Assembly: GCA_949840915.1 (NCBI GenBank)
Contig: CATKXY010000015.1
Span: forward strand, 1 to 64,000
DNA: 64,000 nucleotides
DNA from: an uncultured Lachnospiraceae bacterium
Lineage (GTDB): Bacteria; Bacillota; Clostridia; Lachnospirales; Lachnospiraceae
Reading direction: 5' to 3'
Every line of letters starts with the position of its first letter. Positions within the stretch are counted from its first letter, which is position 1. Shown here in pieces: positions 54,092 through 63,932 of this stretch. The notes beneath the pieces were generated by a model. The model ran no database searches. It saw nothing but the letters and a program-made list of their open reading frames with translations, and was not told where the DNA came from. A program made the translations under genes and the position numbers.

Positions 54092-55323
54092 TGAAAAATG
54101 ATTTGGATGAGCTTTTAAGATGTGTTCTTGTTTCTAAGGAGAAGCCCGGTGATATCTTGAACCGGAAAATCATAGTACAGATAAGGGAGAGGGAAAATAT
54201 GAGACGGAAAAAGTATCATAAGATTTCCGCGGCAGTGCTTGCGGCAGCGCTTGTAACAGCAAGTTCTATTACGGTATTTGCCGCATGGCAGTATCTGAGC
54301 GCGGCGGATGTGGCGGATGAGCTGGGAGAATCGGGAGTAGCAAAAGCTTATATGGAGCAGACTGCGGGTGAGGATAAAACCGTGGGAAATTCCGAAAAGA
54401 GTCAGCCTGAAGGCGAAAGCCAGAGTTTTGGCGGCTATAAGGCTACCATGCTGGGGCTTGTCTCCGGCAAGGAGTTAACGGAAAAGAATCGTATTTCAAA
54501 CGGGGAGGTACGAGACGACAGAACCTATTGCACAGTGGCGATTGAGAGGGAGGATGGCACTTCCATGGATGAAGTATTGGGAGAATATTTTGTGTCGCCT
54601 CTGATCGGCGGTCTGAATCCGGGGCTGTATAATGCGGCAACACTTTGCGGAAATTATAGTGAGTTTGTGGAAAACGGTGTTCTTTACAGATTGTTAGAGT
54701 GTGATAACATCGAATATTTTGCAGATCGTAAGCTGTATTTGTGCGTTACGGACACGGCGTTTTATAATAGCCTTTGTTATCACTATAACGAGGCAGACGG
54801 CAGCATATCACGAAATACGGAATATGAAGGACTGAATGCGCTGTTTGATCTCAAAATAGACGCTGCTTTAGCGGATCCGGCGAAAGCGCAGGCGCTGATT
54901 GACGAAACAGACGATAAGCTTTCCGGAAATAACGGGGATGCAGAGAGCGGAATCGAAGTGCCGCAGCAGGCTAAGGAGGCCATGGAGTGGGCCGCACAAC
55001 TCACATCGGAAAATATTGCGGAGTACTGCGTGCGGCTGGAACATACGGTACAGACCGTAAGCGTTGATAAAGACGGAAATTATGTCATACCTCCCTTTAA
55101 TGTGAATAAGGAAGAAACCGATTTGGAAGGAAACGGCAAAATCTTTAATGCAAAGTTTTATAGTTTTGAGGAATATAAACCGGGAGTGCCATATATTGAC
55201 GGTTATGGCACCAGTGAAGACGGCATGAGCAGACTGGTGATCAATACATTCACTTTAAATGAGGACCAAACCATGACTTATGCGGCATGGGTGCCTAAGG
55301 ATGTCAGCATATATCTGCCTTAA
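54091..55323 (+). CDS. Probable anti-sigma factor, membrane-anchored
   Basis: The 410-aa protein starts at the ATG at 54091, overlapping the sigma stop by one base, with GGAGGG upstream. A cytoplasmic N-terminus of about 43 residues (LDELLRCVLVSKEKPGD) is followed by one membrane helix (SAAVLAAALVTASSITVFAA) and a large external domain (about 340 residues) without catalytic motifs. The overlap with the sigma gene and the single-pass layout make an anti-sigma role likely. The external domain has no zinc anti-sigma motif; its sensing function is unknown. Confidence 0.75.
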   Translation: MKNDLDELLRCVLVSKEKPGDILNRKIIVQIRERENMRRKKYHKISAAVLAAALVTASSITVFAAWQYLSAADVADELGESGVAKAYMEQTAGEDKTVGNSEKSQPEGESQSFGGYKATMLGLVSGKELTEKNRISNGEVRDDRTYCTVAIEREDGTSMDEVLGEYFVSPLIGGLNPGLYNAATLCGNYSEFVENGVLYRLLECDNIEYFADRKLYLCVTDTAFYNSLCYHYNEADGSISRNTEYEGLNALFDLKIDAALADPAKAQALIDETDDKLSGNNGDAESGIEVPQQAKEAMEWAAQLTSENIAEYCVRLEHTVQTVSVDKDGNYVIPPFNVNKEETDLEGNGKIFNAKFYSFEEYKPGVPYIDGYGTSEDGMSRLVINTFTLNEDQTMTYAAWVPKDVSIYLP

Positions 55324-55370
55324 CCGTCAACAAACGAAAAACCGGGTGGATGAGCGGATGAAAAAAGTTG

Positions 55371-55399
55371 TTTACAGATGATAAAAAAGGGTGTATAGT
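55371..55399 (+). promoter_or_regulatory. Promoter of gltB
   Basis: TTTACA (55371-55376), a 17-bp spacer and TATAGT (55394-55399) place the start near 55406, the first base of the hairpin at 55405-55445. Confidence 0.75.
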
Positions 55400-55404
55400 A
55401 GTAG

Positions 55405-55447
55405 AAAATCGCAAAGGAGCGAGAGTTGGGCTCCTTTGCGATTTTTT
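55405..55447 (+). terminator. Strong hairpin with T run at the start of the gltB transcript
   Basis: AAAATCGCAAAGGAGC pairs perfectly with GCTCCTTTGCGATTTT (16 bp, 9-nt loop) followed by T residues. By form it is a terminator for the anti-sigma gene. By position it is also the 5' end of the gltB transcript. Confidence 0.8.
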
Positions 55448-55473
55448 TATGTGTACGGGAAAGGAGAATTGCG

Positions 55474-58400
55474 ATGTTTGATGTGAAGAAGGAGGCGGTG
55501 CAGGCGCCGCTGTATCGGGAAGCGTTTGAGCATGATAACTGCGGTATCGGCGCCTGTGTGAATATCAATGGCAGAAAGAGCAGGGAGACTGTGGAGAATG
55601 CCTTAAAGATCGTGGAAAATCTGGAGCACAGGGCGGGAAAGGACGCCGAGGGGAAGACCGGCGACGGCGTGGGGATTCTCACCCAGATACCGCATAAATT
55701 TTTTGCCCGTGTCACGAAAGCGCTGGGTATCAACCTGGGCGGGGAGCGTGAATATGGCGTGGGTATGTTCTTCTTCCCGCAGGAGGAGCTTCGCCGCAAT
55801 CAGGCCAGAAAGATGTTTGAGATCATTGTGGAGAAAGAGGGACTGGAGTTTTTGGGCTGGCGTGAAGTGCCCACCTTTCCCAATGTACTGGGACACAAGG
55901 CTGTGGAGTGCATGCCCTGTATCATGCAGGGATTTGTGAAAAAGCCCCGGGATGTGGAAAAGGGGCTTGCCTTTGACCGCAGGCTGTATATGGCGAGGCG
56001 TGTGTTTGAGCAGTCTACCGACGATACTTATGTGGTTTCTTTTTCCAGTCGTACCATCGTATATAAGGGAATGTTTCTGGTGGGACAGCTCCGAACCTTC
56101 TTTGCCGATCTGCAGAGTGCGGATTATGAGTCCGCCATCGCCATGGTGCACTCCCGTTTCTCTACCAACACGAATCCCAGCTGGGAGCGGGCGCATCCCA
56201 ACAGATTGATGGTTCATAACGGAGAGATCAACACCATCAGGGGAAATGCAGACAAGATGCTGGCCCGTGAAGAAAACATGGAATCGGAGTATCTGAAAGG
56301 GCAGCTTCACAAGGTGCTTCCCGCCATCAACAAGACGGGTTCCGATTCCGCCATGCTGGACAACACGCTGGAATTTCTGGTGATGAGCGGAATGGATCTG
56401 CCGCTTGCGGTGATGATCGCCATTCCCGAGCCCTGGGCCAACAATAAAGCCATGTCCCAGACCAAGAGGGATTTTTATCAATATTATGCCACTATGATGG
56501 AACCCTGGGACGGCCCGGCATCCATTCTCTTTTCCGACGGAGATATCATGGGAGCGGTGCTGGACAGAAACGGTCTGAGGCCCTCCCGCTACATGATCAC
56601 GGAGGACGACACACTGATCCTCTCCTCCGAGGTGGGCGTGCTGGACATCGATCCCGCCAGGATCAGAGTGAAGGAGAGGCTTCGTCCCGGCAAGATGCTT
56701 CTGGTGGACACGGTGCAGGGAAGAGTGATCGACGATGAGGAGCTGAAGGAGAACTATGCCGCAAGGCAGCCCTACGGTGAGTGGCTGGACAGCAATCTGG
56801 TGGAGCTCAAGGATCTGCATATCCCCAATCAGCGTGTACCCGAGTACACCAGGGAGGAGCGCCAGCGTATGCAGAAGGCCTTCGGATATACTTACGACGA
56901 GCTGAAGAATGCGATTCTGCCCATGGCGAAAAACGGCAGCGAGGCCATTTCAGCAATGGGAGTGGACACTCCTATCCCTGTGCTGTCAAGAACATATCAT
57001 CCGTTGTTTCATTATTTTAAGCAGTTGTTTGCACAGGTGACCAATCCGCCCATCGACGCCATCCGGGAGGAGATCGTGACTTCCACCACAGTCTATATCG
57101 GGCCGGAGGGGAATCTCTTGGAGGAAAGGCCCGCAAACTGCAATGTGCTGAAGGTGAACAATCCTATTCTCACCAACACGGATCTGTTGAAGATCCGGAA
57201 TATGAAAGCGGATGGCTTTAAGGTGGAGGTTGTGCCTGTCACCTATTATAAAAATACCAGTCTGGAGCGGGCCATCGACAGGCTGTTTGTGGAGGTGGAC
57301 AGAGCCTATCGGGACGGCGTGAATATCCTGATTCTCTCCGATCGGGGAGTGGATGAGAACCATGTGGCCATTCCTTCGCTGCTCGCGGTTTCCGCATTGA
57401 ATCAATATCTGGTGCGCACTAAGAAGCGCACCCGTGTGGCGTTGATCCTGGAGACCGGGGAGCCCAGAGAGGTGCATGATTTTGCCACGCTTCTGGGATA
57501 CGGGGCCTGTGCCGTCAATCCCTATCTGGCCCAGGAGTCCATCCGGGAGCTCATTGAGAATCATATGCTGGATAAGGATTACTATGCGGCGGTGAACGAT
57601 TATAACAGTGCGGTGCTCCACGGGATCGTAAAGATCGCCTCCAAAATGGGAATCAGCACGATTCAGTCCTATCAGGGCGCACGGATCTTTGAGGCCATCG
57701 GTATCGATTCCGAGGTGATCAGCAGATATTTCAGCAGCACGGTATGTCGTGTGGGCGGCGTCAGCCTGAAGGATATCGAGAATCAGGTGGATCATCTGCA
57801 TTCAAAAGCTTTCGATCCGCTGGGACTGCAGACGGATCTGACCCTGGACAGTCCGGGGCATCATAAGGCCAGGAGCGGAGGCGACGAGCATCTTTATAAT
57901 CCCGCCACCATTCATATGCTGCAGGAGTCCACAAGACGGGGGGACTATAGTCTGTTCAAACAGTACACTGCCATGGTGAATGATGAGCATTCTATCCGGA
58001 ATCTGAGAGGACTGATGGATTTTAATTTTCCGAAAAAGGGTGTGGACATCGATGAGGTGGAGCCCGTGGAGTCCATTGTGACGAGATTTAAGACCGGAGC
58101 CATGTCCTACGGTTCCATCTCCAAGGAGGCTCACGAGACCATGGCTATCGCAATGAACCGTCTGCACGGGAAGTCAAATTCCGGCGAGGGCGGCGAGGAG
58201 CTGGAGCGTCTGTCGGTGGGTGAGGACGGCCTGAACCGATGCTCCGCCATCAAACAGGTGGCAAGCGGGCGTTTCGGCGTCACCAGCAGATATCTGGTGA
58301 GCGCACAGGAGCTGCAGATCAAGATGGCACAGGGGGCAAAGCCCGGTGAGGGCGGGCATCTTCCGGGCGGTAAGGTGTATCCCTGGATCGCAAAAACCAG

Positions 58401-60021
58401 ACATTCCACCCCGGGTGTATCTTTGATCTCTCCGCCCCCTCATCACGATATTTATTCCATCGAGGATCTGGCACAGCTGATCTACGATCTGAAAAATGCC
58501 AATAAAGATGCCCGCATCTCCGTGAAGCTGGTGTCCGAGGCAGGCGTGGGTACCGTGGCGGCCGGTGTGGCGAAAGCCGGAGCGCAGGTGATTCTGGTGT
58601 CCGGCTACGACGGCGGCACCGGAGCGGCGCCGGGAAGCTCTATCCACAACGCGGGGCTGCCCTGGGAGCTGGGGCTTGCGGAGACCCATCAGACCCTGAT
58701 CATGAACGGATTGAGAAATAAGGTACGCATTGAGACGGACGGGAAGCTTATGAGCGGGCGGGATGTGGCTATCGCAGCCATTCTGGGGGCGGAGGAGTTC
58801 GGTTTCGCCACAGCGCCGTTAGTCACCATGGGATGCGTCATGATGCGGGTGTGCAATCTGGACACCTGTCCGGTGGGCGTGGCCACCCAGAATCCGGAGC
58901 TGAGAAAGAACTTCAGGGGAAAACCCGAGTATGTGGAGAATTTCATGAAATTTATCGCCCGGGAGCTTCGGGAGTATATGGCGAAGCTGGGCGTGCGCAC
59001 CGTGGATGAGCTTGTGGGACGCACAGAGTTTTTGCGGGTGAAGCATGATCTGACAAAGCGCCAGCGGAAAGTGGACCTGAAAGCGATTCTCTCCAATCCT
59101 TATGAGGGAAGCCGCAAAAGGGTCACCTTTGATCCGAAACAGGCCTATGACTTTGGGCTGGAAAAGACCATGGACGAGAGCGTGCTGTTAAAGCAGCTGG
59201 GCAAAGCCATCGCCACCGGGCAAAAGCGCAGTGTGGAGGTGGAGGTGAAAAACACCGACCGGGCCTTCGGGACGATTCTCGGAAGCGAGATCACCAGAAA
59301 GCTTGGGGATGATGTGGAGGAAGACAGTTATCGCGTGCTCTGCAAGGGTGCGGGCGGACAGTCCTTCGGCGCGTTTATCCCCAAGGGACTCACGCTGGAG
59401 CTGGCGGGAGACTCCAACGATTATTTCGGCAAGGGTCTCTCGGGCGGCAAGCTGATCGTTTATCCGCCCAAGGGCAGCAGATTTAAGGCCCAGGAGAATA
59501 TCATTGTCGGCAATGTGGCGCTCTATGGAGCTACCGGCGGAAAAGCCTTTATAAACGGTGTGGCAGGGGAGCGTTTCTGTGTGCGCAACTCCGGAGCAAA
59601 CGCGGTGGTGGAAGGTGTGGGAGACCATGGATGTGAGTACATGACAGGCGGACGTGTGGTGGTTCTGGGAGGCACGGGCAAGAATTTTGCGGCGGGTATG
59701 AGCGGCGGGATCGCCTATGTATTGGATGAGAACAATGACTTGTATAAGAGACTGAACAAAGAGATGGTATCCTCCAACGAGATTACCTCCAAATATGATG
59801 TGCTGGAATTAAAGTCCATGATTCAGGAACATGTGGTCCTCACAAATTCCGAGAAAGGGAAGGAAGTGCTGGAGCATTTCGGCGAGTATCTGCCCAGGTT
59901 TAAAAAGATCATTCCGCATGATTATGAGAGGGTCCTAAAGACCATCGTGCAGATGGAAGAGAAGGGACTCAGCGCGGAACAGGCACAGATTGAGGCGTTT
60001 TATGCCAATACAAGAAAGTAG
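55474..60021 (+). CDS. gltB: Glutamate synthase large subunit
   Basis: GltB (1515 aa) with GltD makes two glutamates from glutamine and 2-oxoglutarate. The start at 55474 (MFDVKKEAVQAPLYREAF) has AAAGGAG upstream; upstream in-frame codons lie in the hairpin. The glutaminase Cys is at residue 23 (HDNCGIGACVN), so a 22-residue propeptide would be removed. The class II amidotransferase is followed by the FMN-binding synthase domain (FKTGAMSYGSISKEAH, CNLDTCPVGVATQNP with the 3Fe-4S cysteines) and the C-terminal beta-helix (GGKAFINGVAGERFCVRNSG). All parts are full length. gltD follows 25 nt later. Confidence 0.97.
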   Translation: MFDVKKEAVQAPLYREAFEHDNCGIGACVNINGRKSRETVENALKIVENLEHRAGKDAEGKTGDGVGILTQIPHKFFARVTKALGINLGGEREYGVGMFFFPQEELRRNQARKMFEIIVEKEGLEFLGWREVPTFPNVLGHKAVECMPCIMQGFVKKPRDVEKGLAFDRRLYMARRVFEQSTDDTYVVSFSSRTIVYKGMFLVGQLRTFFADLQSADYESAIAMVHSRFSTNTNPSWERAHPNRLMVHNGEINTIRGNADKMLAREENMESEYLKGQLHKVLPAINKTGSDSAMLDNTLEFLVMSGMDLPLAVMIAIPEPWANNKAMSQTKRDFYQYYATMMEPWDGPASILFSDGDIMGAVLDRNGLRPSRYMITEDDTLILSSEVGVLDIDPARIRVKERLRPGKMLLVDTVQGRVIDDEELKENYAARQPYGEWLDSNLVELKDLHIPNQRVPEYTREERQRMQKAFGYTYDELKNAILPMAKNGSEAISAMGVDTPIPVLSRTYHPLFHYFKQLFAQVTNPPIDAIREEIVTSTTVYIGPEGNLLEERPANCNVLKVNNPILTNTDLLKIRNMKADGFKVEVVPVTYYKNTSLERAIDRLFVEVDRAYRDGVNILILSDRGVDENHVAIPSLLAVSALNQYLVRTKKRTRVALILETGEPREVHDFATLLGYGACAVNPYLAQESIRELIENHMLDKDYYAAVNDYNSAVLHGIVKIASKMGISTIQSYQGARIFEAIGIDSEVISRYFSSTVCRVGGVSLKDIENQVDHLHSKAFDPLGLQTDLTLDSPGHHKARSGGDEHLYNPATIHMLQESTRRGDYSLFKQYTAMVNDEHSIRNLRGLMDFNFPKKGVDIDEVEPVESIVTRFKTGAMSYGSISKEAHETMAIAMNRLHGKSNSGEGGEELERLSVGEDGLNRCSAIKQVASGRFGVTSRYLVSAQELQIKMAQGAKPGEGGHLPGGKVYPWIAKTRHSTPGVSLISPPPHHDIYSIEDLAQLIYDLKNANKDARISVKLVSEAGVGTVAAGVAKAGAQVILVSGYDGGTGAAPGSSIHNAGLPWELGLAETHQTLIMNGLRNKVRIETDGKLMSGRDVAIAAILGAEEFGFATAPLVTMGCVMMRVCNLDTCPVGVATQNPELRKNFRGKPEYVENFMKFIARELREYMAKLGVRTVDELVGRTEFLRVKHDLTKRQRKVDLKAILSNPYEGSRKRVTFDPKQAYDFGLEKTMDESVLLKQLGKAIATGQKRSVEVEVKNTDRAFGTILGSEITRKLGDDVEEDSYRVLCKGAGGQSFGAFIPKGLTLELAGDSNDYFGKGLSGGKLIVYPPKGSRFKAQENIIVGNVALYGATGGKAFINGVAGERFCVRNSGANAVVEGVGDHGCEYMTGGRVVVLGGTGKNFAAGMSGGIAYVLDENNDLYKRLNKEMVSSNEITSKYDVLELKSMIQEHVVLTNSEKGKEVLEHFGEYLPRFKKIIPHDYERVLKTIVQMEEKGLSAEQAQIEAFYANTRK

Positions 60022-60046
60022 TTGAGAAGCATGGGAGGGTATGAGA

Positions 60047-61540
60047 ATGGGTAAACCTACAGGTTTTATGGAATATGAGCGGGAAGTCAGCGAGGCTGAG
60101 GCTCCCGGCGTGCGGGTGAAGCATTTCAATGAGTTTCACAGGCATCTGCCCCGGGAGAAGCAGCAGCTTCAGGGCGCGCGCTGTATGGAATGCGGAGTGC
60201 CGTTCTGTCAGGCCGGAATGATGATCAGCGGTATGGCCAGCGGATGCCCGCTGCACAATCTGGTGCCGGAGTGGAATGATCTGGTGTACACCGGGAACTG
60301 GGAGCAGGCTTATAATCGACTGAAAAAGACCAATAATTTCCCGGAATTCACTTCCCGGGTGTGTCCGGCTCTCTGCGAGGCAGCCTGTACCTGCGGTCTG
60401 AACGGTGATCCTGTGGCTACCAAAGAGAATGAGTATGCCATTATAGAAAATGCTTATGAGCAAGGGTATGCGGCGGCCAATCCCCCCAAGGTGCGCACCG
60501 GAAAACGGGTGGCTGTGGTGGGAAGCGGCCCCTCGGGGCTTGCCGTGGCCGATCAGCTCAATCACAGAGGACATGAGGTGACCGTGTTTGAGCGCTCTGA
60601 CAGGGTGGGAGGGCTTTTGATGTATGGCATCCCCAACATGAAGCTGGAGAAGCAGATTGTGGAGCGCAGGGTGCAGATTATGCGGGAGGAGGGTGTGACC
60701 TTCGTCACGGGAACGGACGTCGGAAAGGATATCAAGGCGGATAAGCTGCTTCATGATTTTGACCGGATAGTGCTGGCCTGCGGGGCCTCCAATCCAAGGG
60801 ACATCAAGGCTCCGGGCAGGGATGCCAAAGGAATTTACTTTGCGGTGGACTTTTTAAAGGCAAATACCAAGAGCCTGCTGGATTCGCAGTTTGCAGATAA
60901 GGCATATGTGGATACCAGGGGGAAGCATGTGATTATCATAGGGGGCGGTGATACGGGAAATGACTGTGTGGGCACTTCTATCCGGCATGGCGCAAAAAGT
61001 GTTACTCAGATCGAGATGATGCCCAAAGCTCCGGACAGCCGCGCCGGGAACAATCCCTGGCCAGAATGGCCCAAGGTGTGTAAGACCGACTATGGTCAGG
61101 AGGAAGCCATCGAATTGTATGGTCATGATCCCCGCATTTATGAATCCACGGTCAAGGAATTTGTGAAGGATAAGGACGGCAGGCTCAAGGCCGTGAAGAT
61201 CGTGAAGCTGGATCGGGTAAAGGATGAGAAGACCGGACGCGTGAACATGCAGGAGAGAGTGGGCAGCGAACAGATGCTGGACGCGGATATCGTGCTGATC
61301 GCCGCGGGATTTCTGGGAACACAGAGCTATGTGGCTGAGTCCTTCGGCGTGGAGCTCAACGAGCGCACGAATGTAAAAACCCAGGCCGGCGCATATCAGA
61401 CCAGCGTGGACAAAGTGTTTGTCACGGGAGATATGCACCGGGGACAATCCCTTGTAGTGTGGGCTATCCGCGAGGGCAGGGAGGCCGCCAGGGCTGTGGA
61501 TGAGAGCCTGATGGGATATTCTAATCTGGTTGTGCAGTAG
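60047..61540 (+). CDS. gltD: Glutamate synthase small subunit
   Basis: GltD (497 aa) passes electrons from NAD(P)H via FAD and Fe-S clusters to GltB. The ATG at 60047 (MGKPTGFMEYERE) is chosen because GGGAGGG then lies 7 nt away; the ATG at 60041 is too close to it. Visible are the N-terminal Fe-S cysteines (RCMECGVPFCQAGMMISG, and CPALCEAACTCGL), the FAD fingerprint VAVVGSGPSGLAVAD, the NAD(P)H fingerprint HVIIIGGGDTGNDC, and the C-terminal TGDMHRGQSLVVWAIREGR. Its last 20 nt overlap the end of the convergent BlaR1-like gene. Confidence 0.96.
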   Translation: MGKPTGFMEYEREVSEAEAPGVRVKHFNEFHRHLPREKQQLQGARCMECGVPFCQAGMMISGMASGCPLHNLVPEWNDLVYTGNWEQAYNRLKKTNNFPEFTSRVCPALCEAACTCGLNGDPVATKENEYAIIENAYEQGYAAANPPKVRTGKRVAVVGSGPSGLAVADQLNHRGHEVTVFERSDRVGGLLMYGIPNMKLEKQIVERRVQIMREEGVTFVTGTDVGKDIKADKLLHDFDRIVLACGASNPRDIKAPGRDAKGIYFAVDFLKANTKSLLDSQFADKAYVDTRGKHVIIIGGGDTGNDCVGTSIRHGAKSVTQIEMMPKAPDSRAGNNPWPEWPKVCKTDYGQEEAIELYGHDPRIYESTVKEFVKDKDGRLKAVKIVKLDRVKDEKTGRVNMQERVGSEQMLDADIVLIAAGFLGTQSYVAESFGVELNERTNVKTQAGAYQTSVDKVFVTGDMHRGQSLVVWAIREGREAARAVDESLMGYSNLVVQ

Positions 61541-63359
61541 AAGCGAAAGGTGATAAGGCGCTGTATATTTCTTCACACGCCCTGAACAGAATCTGTCCCC
61601 GCAGATCCTGTTCAGGGTGTCTTTGGCTGTAGTCCAGGGTGTAGTTCCCATAGTAAGTAAGCTCCCGGTATTCGATGGGATGTGCGTCGATATAGCTCTG
61701 TATATCGGAGGAGGCGGAAGGCTCACGGCAGATACTGTCTAAAAGTCCGGATAAAATAAGGTCTGTCTCTTCCCGGTCAAGTCCTGAAGCAAGAACAGCC
61801 TGACGGTAACACCCTATCTTTTGAGGGAGAATGTATTTTTGGGAGTCAAGCGCGTCCTCCCGGACGGACGTGGGAAAGCGCTCTTGGATATCCTCCCGGA
61901 ACCGGCTGCCCTCACCGGGGGTCCAGTATTCTTTCAGTACATAACCGGGATCCTCCAGATAGAGCCCCAGCGGTACGGATTGTGACGGGAGCCACTGGTG
62001 ATGGTCGTTGCTGAGCTCGAAGGTAAGTTCTACAGGGACATGGCTTCCGGCTATTTCCCGGATGCCCTGTGAGGAGACGGCGTATTCCTGATAAAGCGCC
62101 CAGCCGTAATAGATGACGTCGTGAGTCTTATTTTGCCGGAAGGAAGTGGACTCCGCTTTGGACAGCAGGACAAAGCTGCAGCAGGAGAAGGCGTCCTGCG
62201 CAGCGGAATGATTGCGGTTTATTGCAGAAGCGCTGTGATTGTGAGACAGTATCGCGTCCGTGATGGCGTCGATCTCCTCCTGTGAGAGGGTGAAGGCGGC
62301 CGGAGGAAAGCTGTACTGACCGTCGGGGAAAACGGCTTCTGTGGTGGGAGCAGGGTTGTCCTGTGCTTCTGTGCCGTCAATGTGTGTTTTTTCTTCCGGC
62401 ACGTCGGGAGAGGTCAGAAAACACAGAGCGGTCACCGCGCAGACTGCGATAGCAGCGGCCACAAAAAAGGGCGCGGGTCTGCGGTAGTTTTTGATTCGCA
62501 GGACGCGTTCTTTTATATTGAGTTCGCCGAAAGCCAGAGGACAGGCGCCGATGGCAGAGCGGTGTCCGCTGCGGCGTCTTGTCCGGGACTCTGCACAGGA
62601 GAGCAGGGTCAGGGAGTAGGATTTGCGGAGATCGTCGTCCAGACCGCGGATGACTCTCTCATCACAGGCCAGCTCGATATCTTTGCAAAACAGCACATAG
62701 CTCAGCCAGACCAGCGGATGGAACCAGTATATGGAGAGGATCAGGAATGCCAATGGCTTGAGCAGATGGTCTCTGCGGGCGAGATGTGCCTGTTCATGAG
62801 CCAGCACATAGGCGAGCTCATCGCCGCTCAACCCATAGTTTATATAGATCTGCGGTCTGAAAATACCCAGAATAAAGGGAGAGTCCGCAAACTCACTCCG
62901 GCGGACATTGCCCTCGAGAAGCGTCGCGGTGCGCATTTTGAGACGCAGACGGATAAAACTTGCACCCAGATATAGGAGCATGGCGATGACACCCATAAGC
63001 CAGATGCAGGCGGCGACGGAAGTGATGATCTGCAGCGGATTGACGCTGGCCTCGGGTGCGGGCGTAAAGGAAGCGGAGATCAGGGGATTGAGCTGCGCGT
63101 CCAGGACGGGAATGCCGCTGGAGATGGCGGGCGCTGGGCTTTGCAGTATATCATCGGGGATCGTCCGGGCGCTGGGGATCAGGCTGAGAGGACTGTGCAG
63201 TGTAAATGGGCAGAGCAGGCGCAGTCCCACCAGCATCCACAGCAGACAGCAGATCCACCGGGGCGCTTTTCTGAGAGCAGGGCGCAGCGCCAGTACCGCC
63301 AGAATCAGCCAGCCGGCGCTTATACTTAAATTGATACATCTGAGAAAAACAGTGCTCAT
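61521..63359 (-). CDS. BlaR1/MecR1-like M56 metallopeptidase, sensor domain not PBP-like
   Basis: The 612-aa protein starts MSTVFLRCINLSISAGW, with GGAGGT 7 nt upstream. The N-terminal half has about four membrane helices around the M56 gluzincin motif HEQAHLARRDHLLKP, with downstream ELACDERVIRGL, so the zinc protease is intact. After the last helix (about 300-320) comes an external domain of about 270 residues. It lacks the SxxK, SxN and KTG motifs of a penicillin-binding sensor, so beta-lactam sensing is not supported. Paired with the BlaI-like gene 22 nt upstream, it probably relieves repression after sensing another envelope signal. Confidence 0.88.
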   Translation of the reverse strand: MSTVFLRCINLSISAGWLILAVLALRPALRKAPRWICCLLWMLVGLRLLCPFTLHSPLSLIPSARTIPDDILQSPAPAISSGIPVLDAQLNPLISASFTPAPEASVNPLQIITSVAACIWLMGVIAMLLYLGASFIRLRLKMRTATLLEGNVRRSEFADSPFILGIFRPQIYINYGLSGDELAYVLAHEQAHLARRDHLLKPLAFLILSIYWFHPLVWLSYVLFCKDIELACDERVIRGLDDDLRKSYSLTLLSCAESRTRRRSGHRSAIGACPLAFGELNIKERVLRIKNYRRPAPFFVAAAIAVCAVTALCFLTSPDVPEEKTHIDGTEAQDNPAPTTEAVFPDGQYSFPPAAFTLSQEEIDAITDAILSHNHSASAINRNHSAAQDAFSCCSFVLLSKAESTSFRQNKTHDVIYYGWALYQEYAVSSQGIREIAGSHVPVELTFELSNDHHQWLPSQSVPLGLYLEDPGYVLKEYWTPGEGSRFREDIQERFPTSVREDALDSQKYILPQKIGCYRQAVLASGLDREETDLILSGLLDSICREPSASSDIQSYIDAHPIEYRELTYYGNYTLDYSQRHPEQDLRGQILFRACEEIYSALSPFASTAQPD

Positions 63360-63381
63360 AGTGCGACCTCCTATGTGATGT

Positions 63382-63732
63382 TCAGCCTTCTATAATCCTG
63401 CGGATTTCTTCCACTTCTGCGTCCGACAGCCGTTTATGCCGTCCAAAGGCGGCAATGAAAGCGGGGAGAGAGCCCTGGAATTTCTTTTCGACCAGTTCTT
63501 CGATCTCCGCCTCCTGTATCTCGTCTCTGGAGACGAGGGAAGTGACTATGGTGTCTTTGTTCTGGAGCACACCCCGCTGAGACAGACGCTTGATGACAGT
63601 GTAGGTGGTGGTGGATTTCCAGCCCAGCTGCTCTTCGCAGAGCTTGACCAGATCCTTACTCCTGATGGGCTCATGCTCCCAAAGAATCAGGCAGAAACGA
63701 TATTCGCTCTCAAATATTTTCGGTGTGTTCAT
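63382..63732 (-). CDS. BlaI/MecI/CopY-family repressor
   Basis: The 116-aa winged-helix repressor starts MNTPKIFESEYRFCLILWEH. The DNA-recognition region GWKSTTTYTVIKRLSQRGVL is the family signature, and the C-terminal dimer helices (LPAFIAAFGRHKRLSDAEVE) include the region cleaved by the partner protease. It is the first gene of the blaI-blaR1 pair. No beta-lactamase or copper gene is adjacent. The promoter upstream carries its probable operators. Confidence 0.9.
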   Translation of the reverse strand: MNTPKIFESEYRFCLILWEHEPIRSKDLVKLCEEQLGWKSTTTYTVIKRLSQRGVLQNKDTIVTSLVSRDEIQEAEIEELVEKKFQGSLPAFIAAFGRHKRLSDAEVEEIRRIIEG

Positions 63733-63776
63733 AAGGTGCCTCCTGATATGTAATCAAAAGTTCTGTGATCTAACGG

Positions 63777-63822
63777 ATTAGAGTATATAATTAATCTAAT
63801 ATATTAGAGTGGAGATGTCAAG
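63777..63822 (-). promoter_or_regulatory. Promoter and BlaI-type operator of the blaI-blaR1 pair
   Basis: On the minus strand a consensus TTGACA (63817-63822) is followed after 17 bp by a weaker -10, TAGATT. The perfect palindrome TCTAATATATTAGA (63795-63808) lies between them. A second ATTAGA (63777-63782) forms another dyad with TCTAAT (63795-63800). This is the expected site of BlaI repression. Confidence 0.7.
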
Positions 63823-63844
63823 TGGGAATTTCTGCCTGCTCCGG

Positions 63845-63884
63845 GTAAAAAACAGCGGTAAATCCGTAGTCGGTTTACCGCTGT
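63845..63884 (-). terminator. Terminator of the gene cut by the window end
   Basis: ACAGCGGTAAA (63852-63862) and TTTACCGCTGT (63874-63884) form an 11-bp stem. On the minus strand six T residues follow (complement of 63847-63852). Confidence 0.85.
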
Positions 63885-63932
63885 CTGCTATCGTGCCGGG
63901 TATATATGTGTAACTGGAATCTGTACGTATTG

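Noticed and set aside
61521..63732. Beta-lactam resistance operon
   Set aside because: The BlaR1-like protein lacks penicillin-binding motifs and no beta-lactamase or PBP2a gene is in the window.
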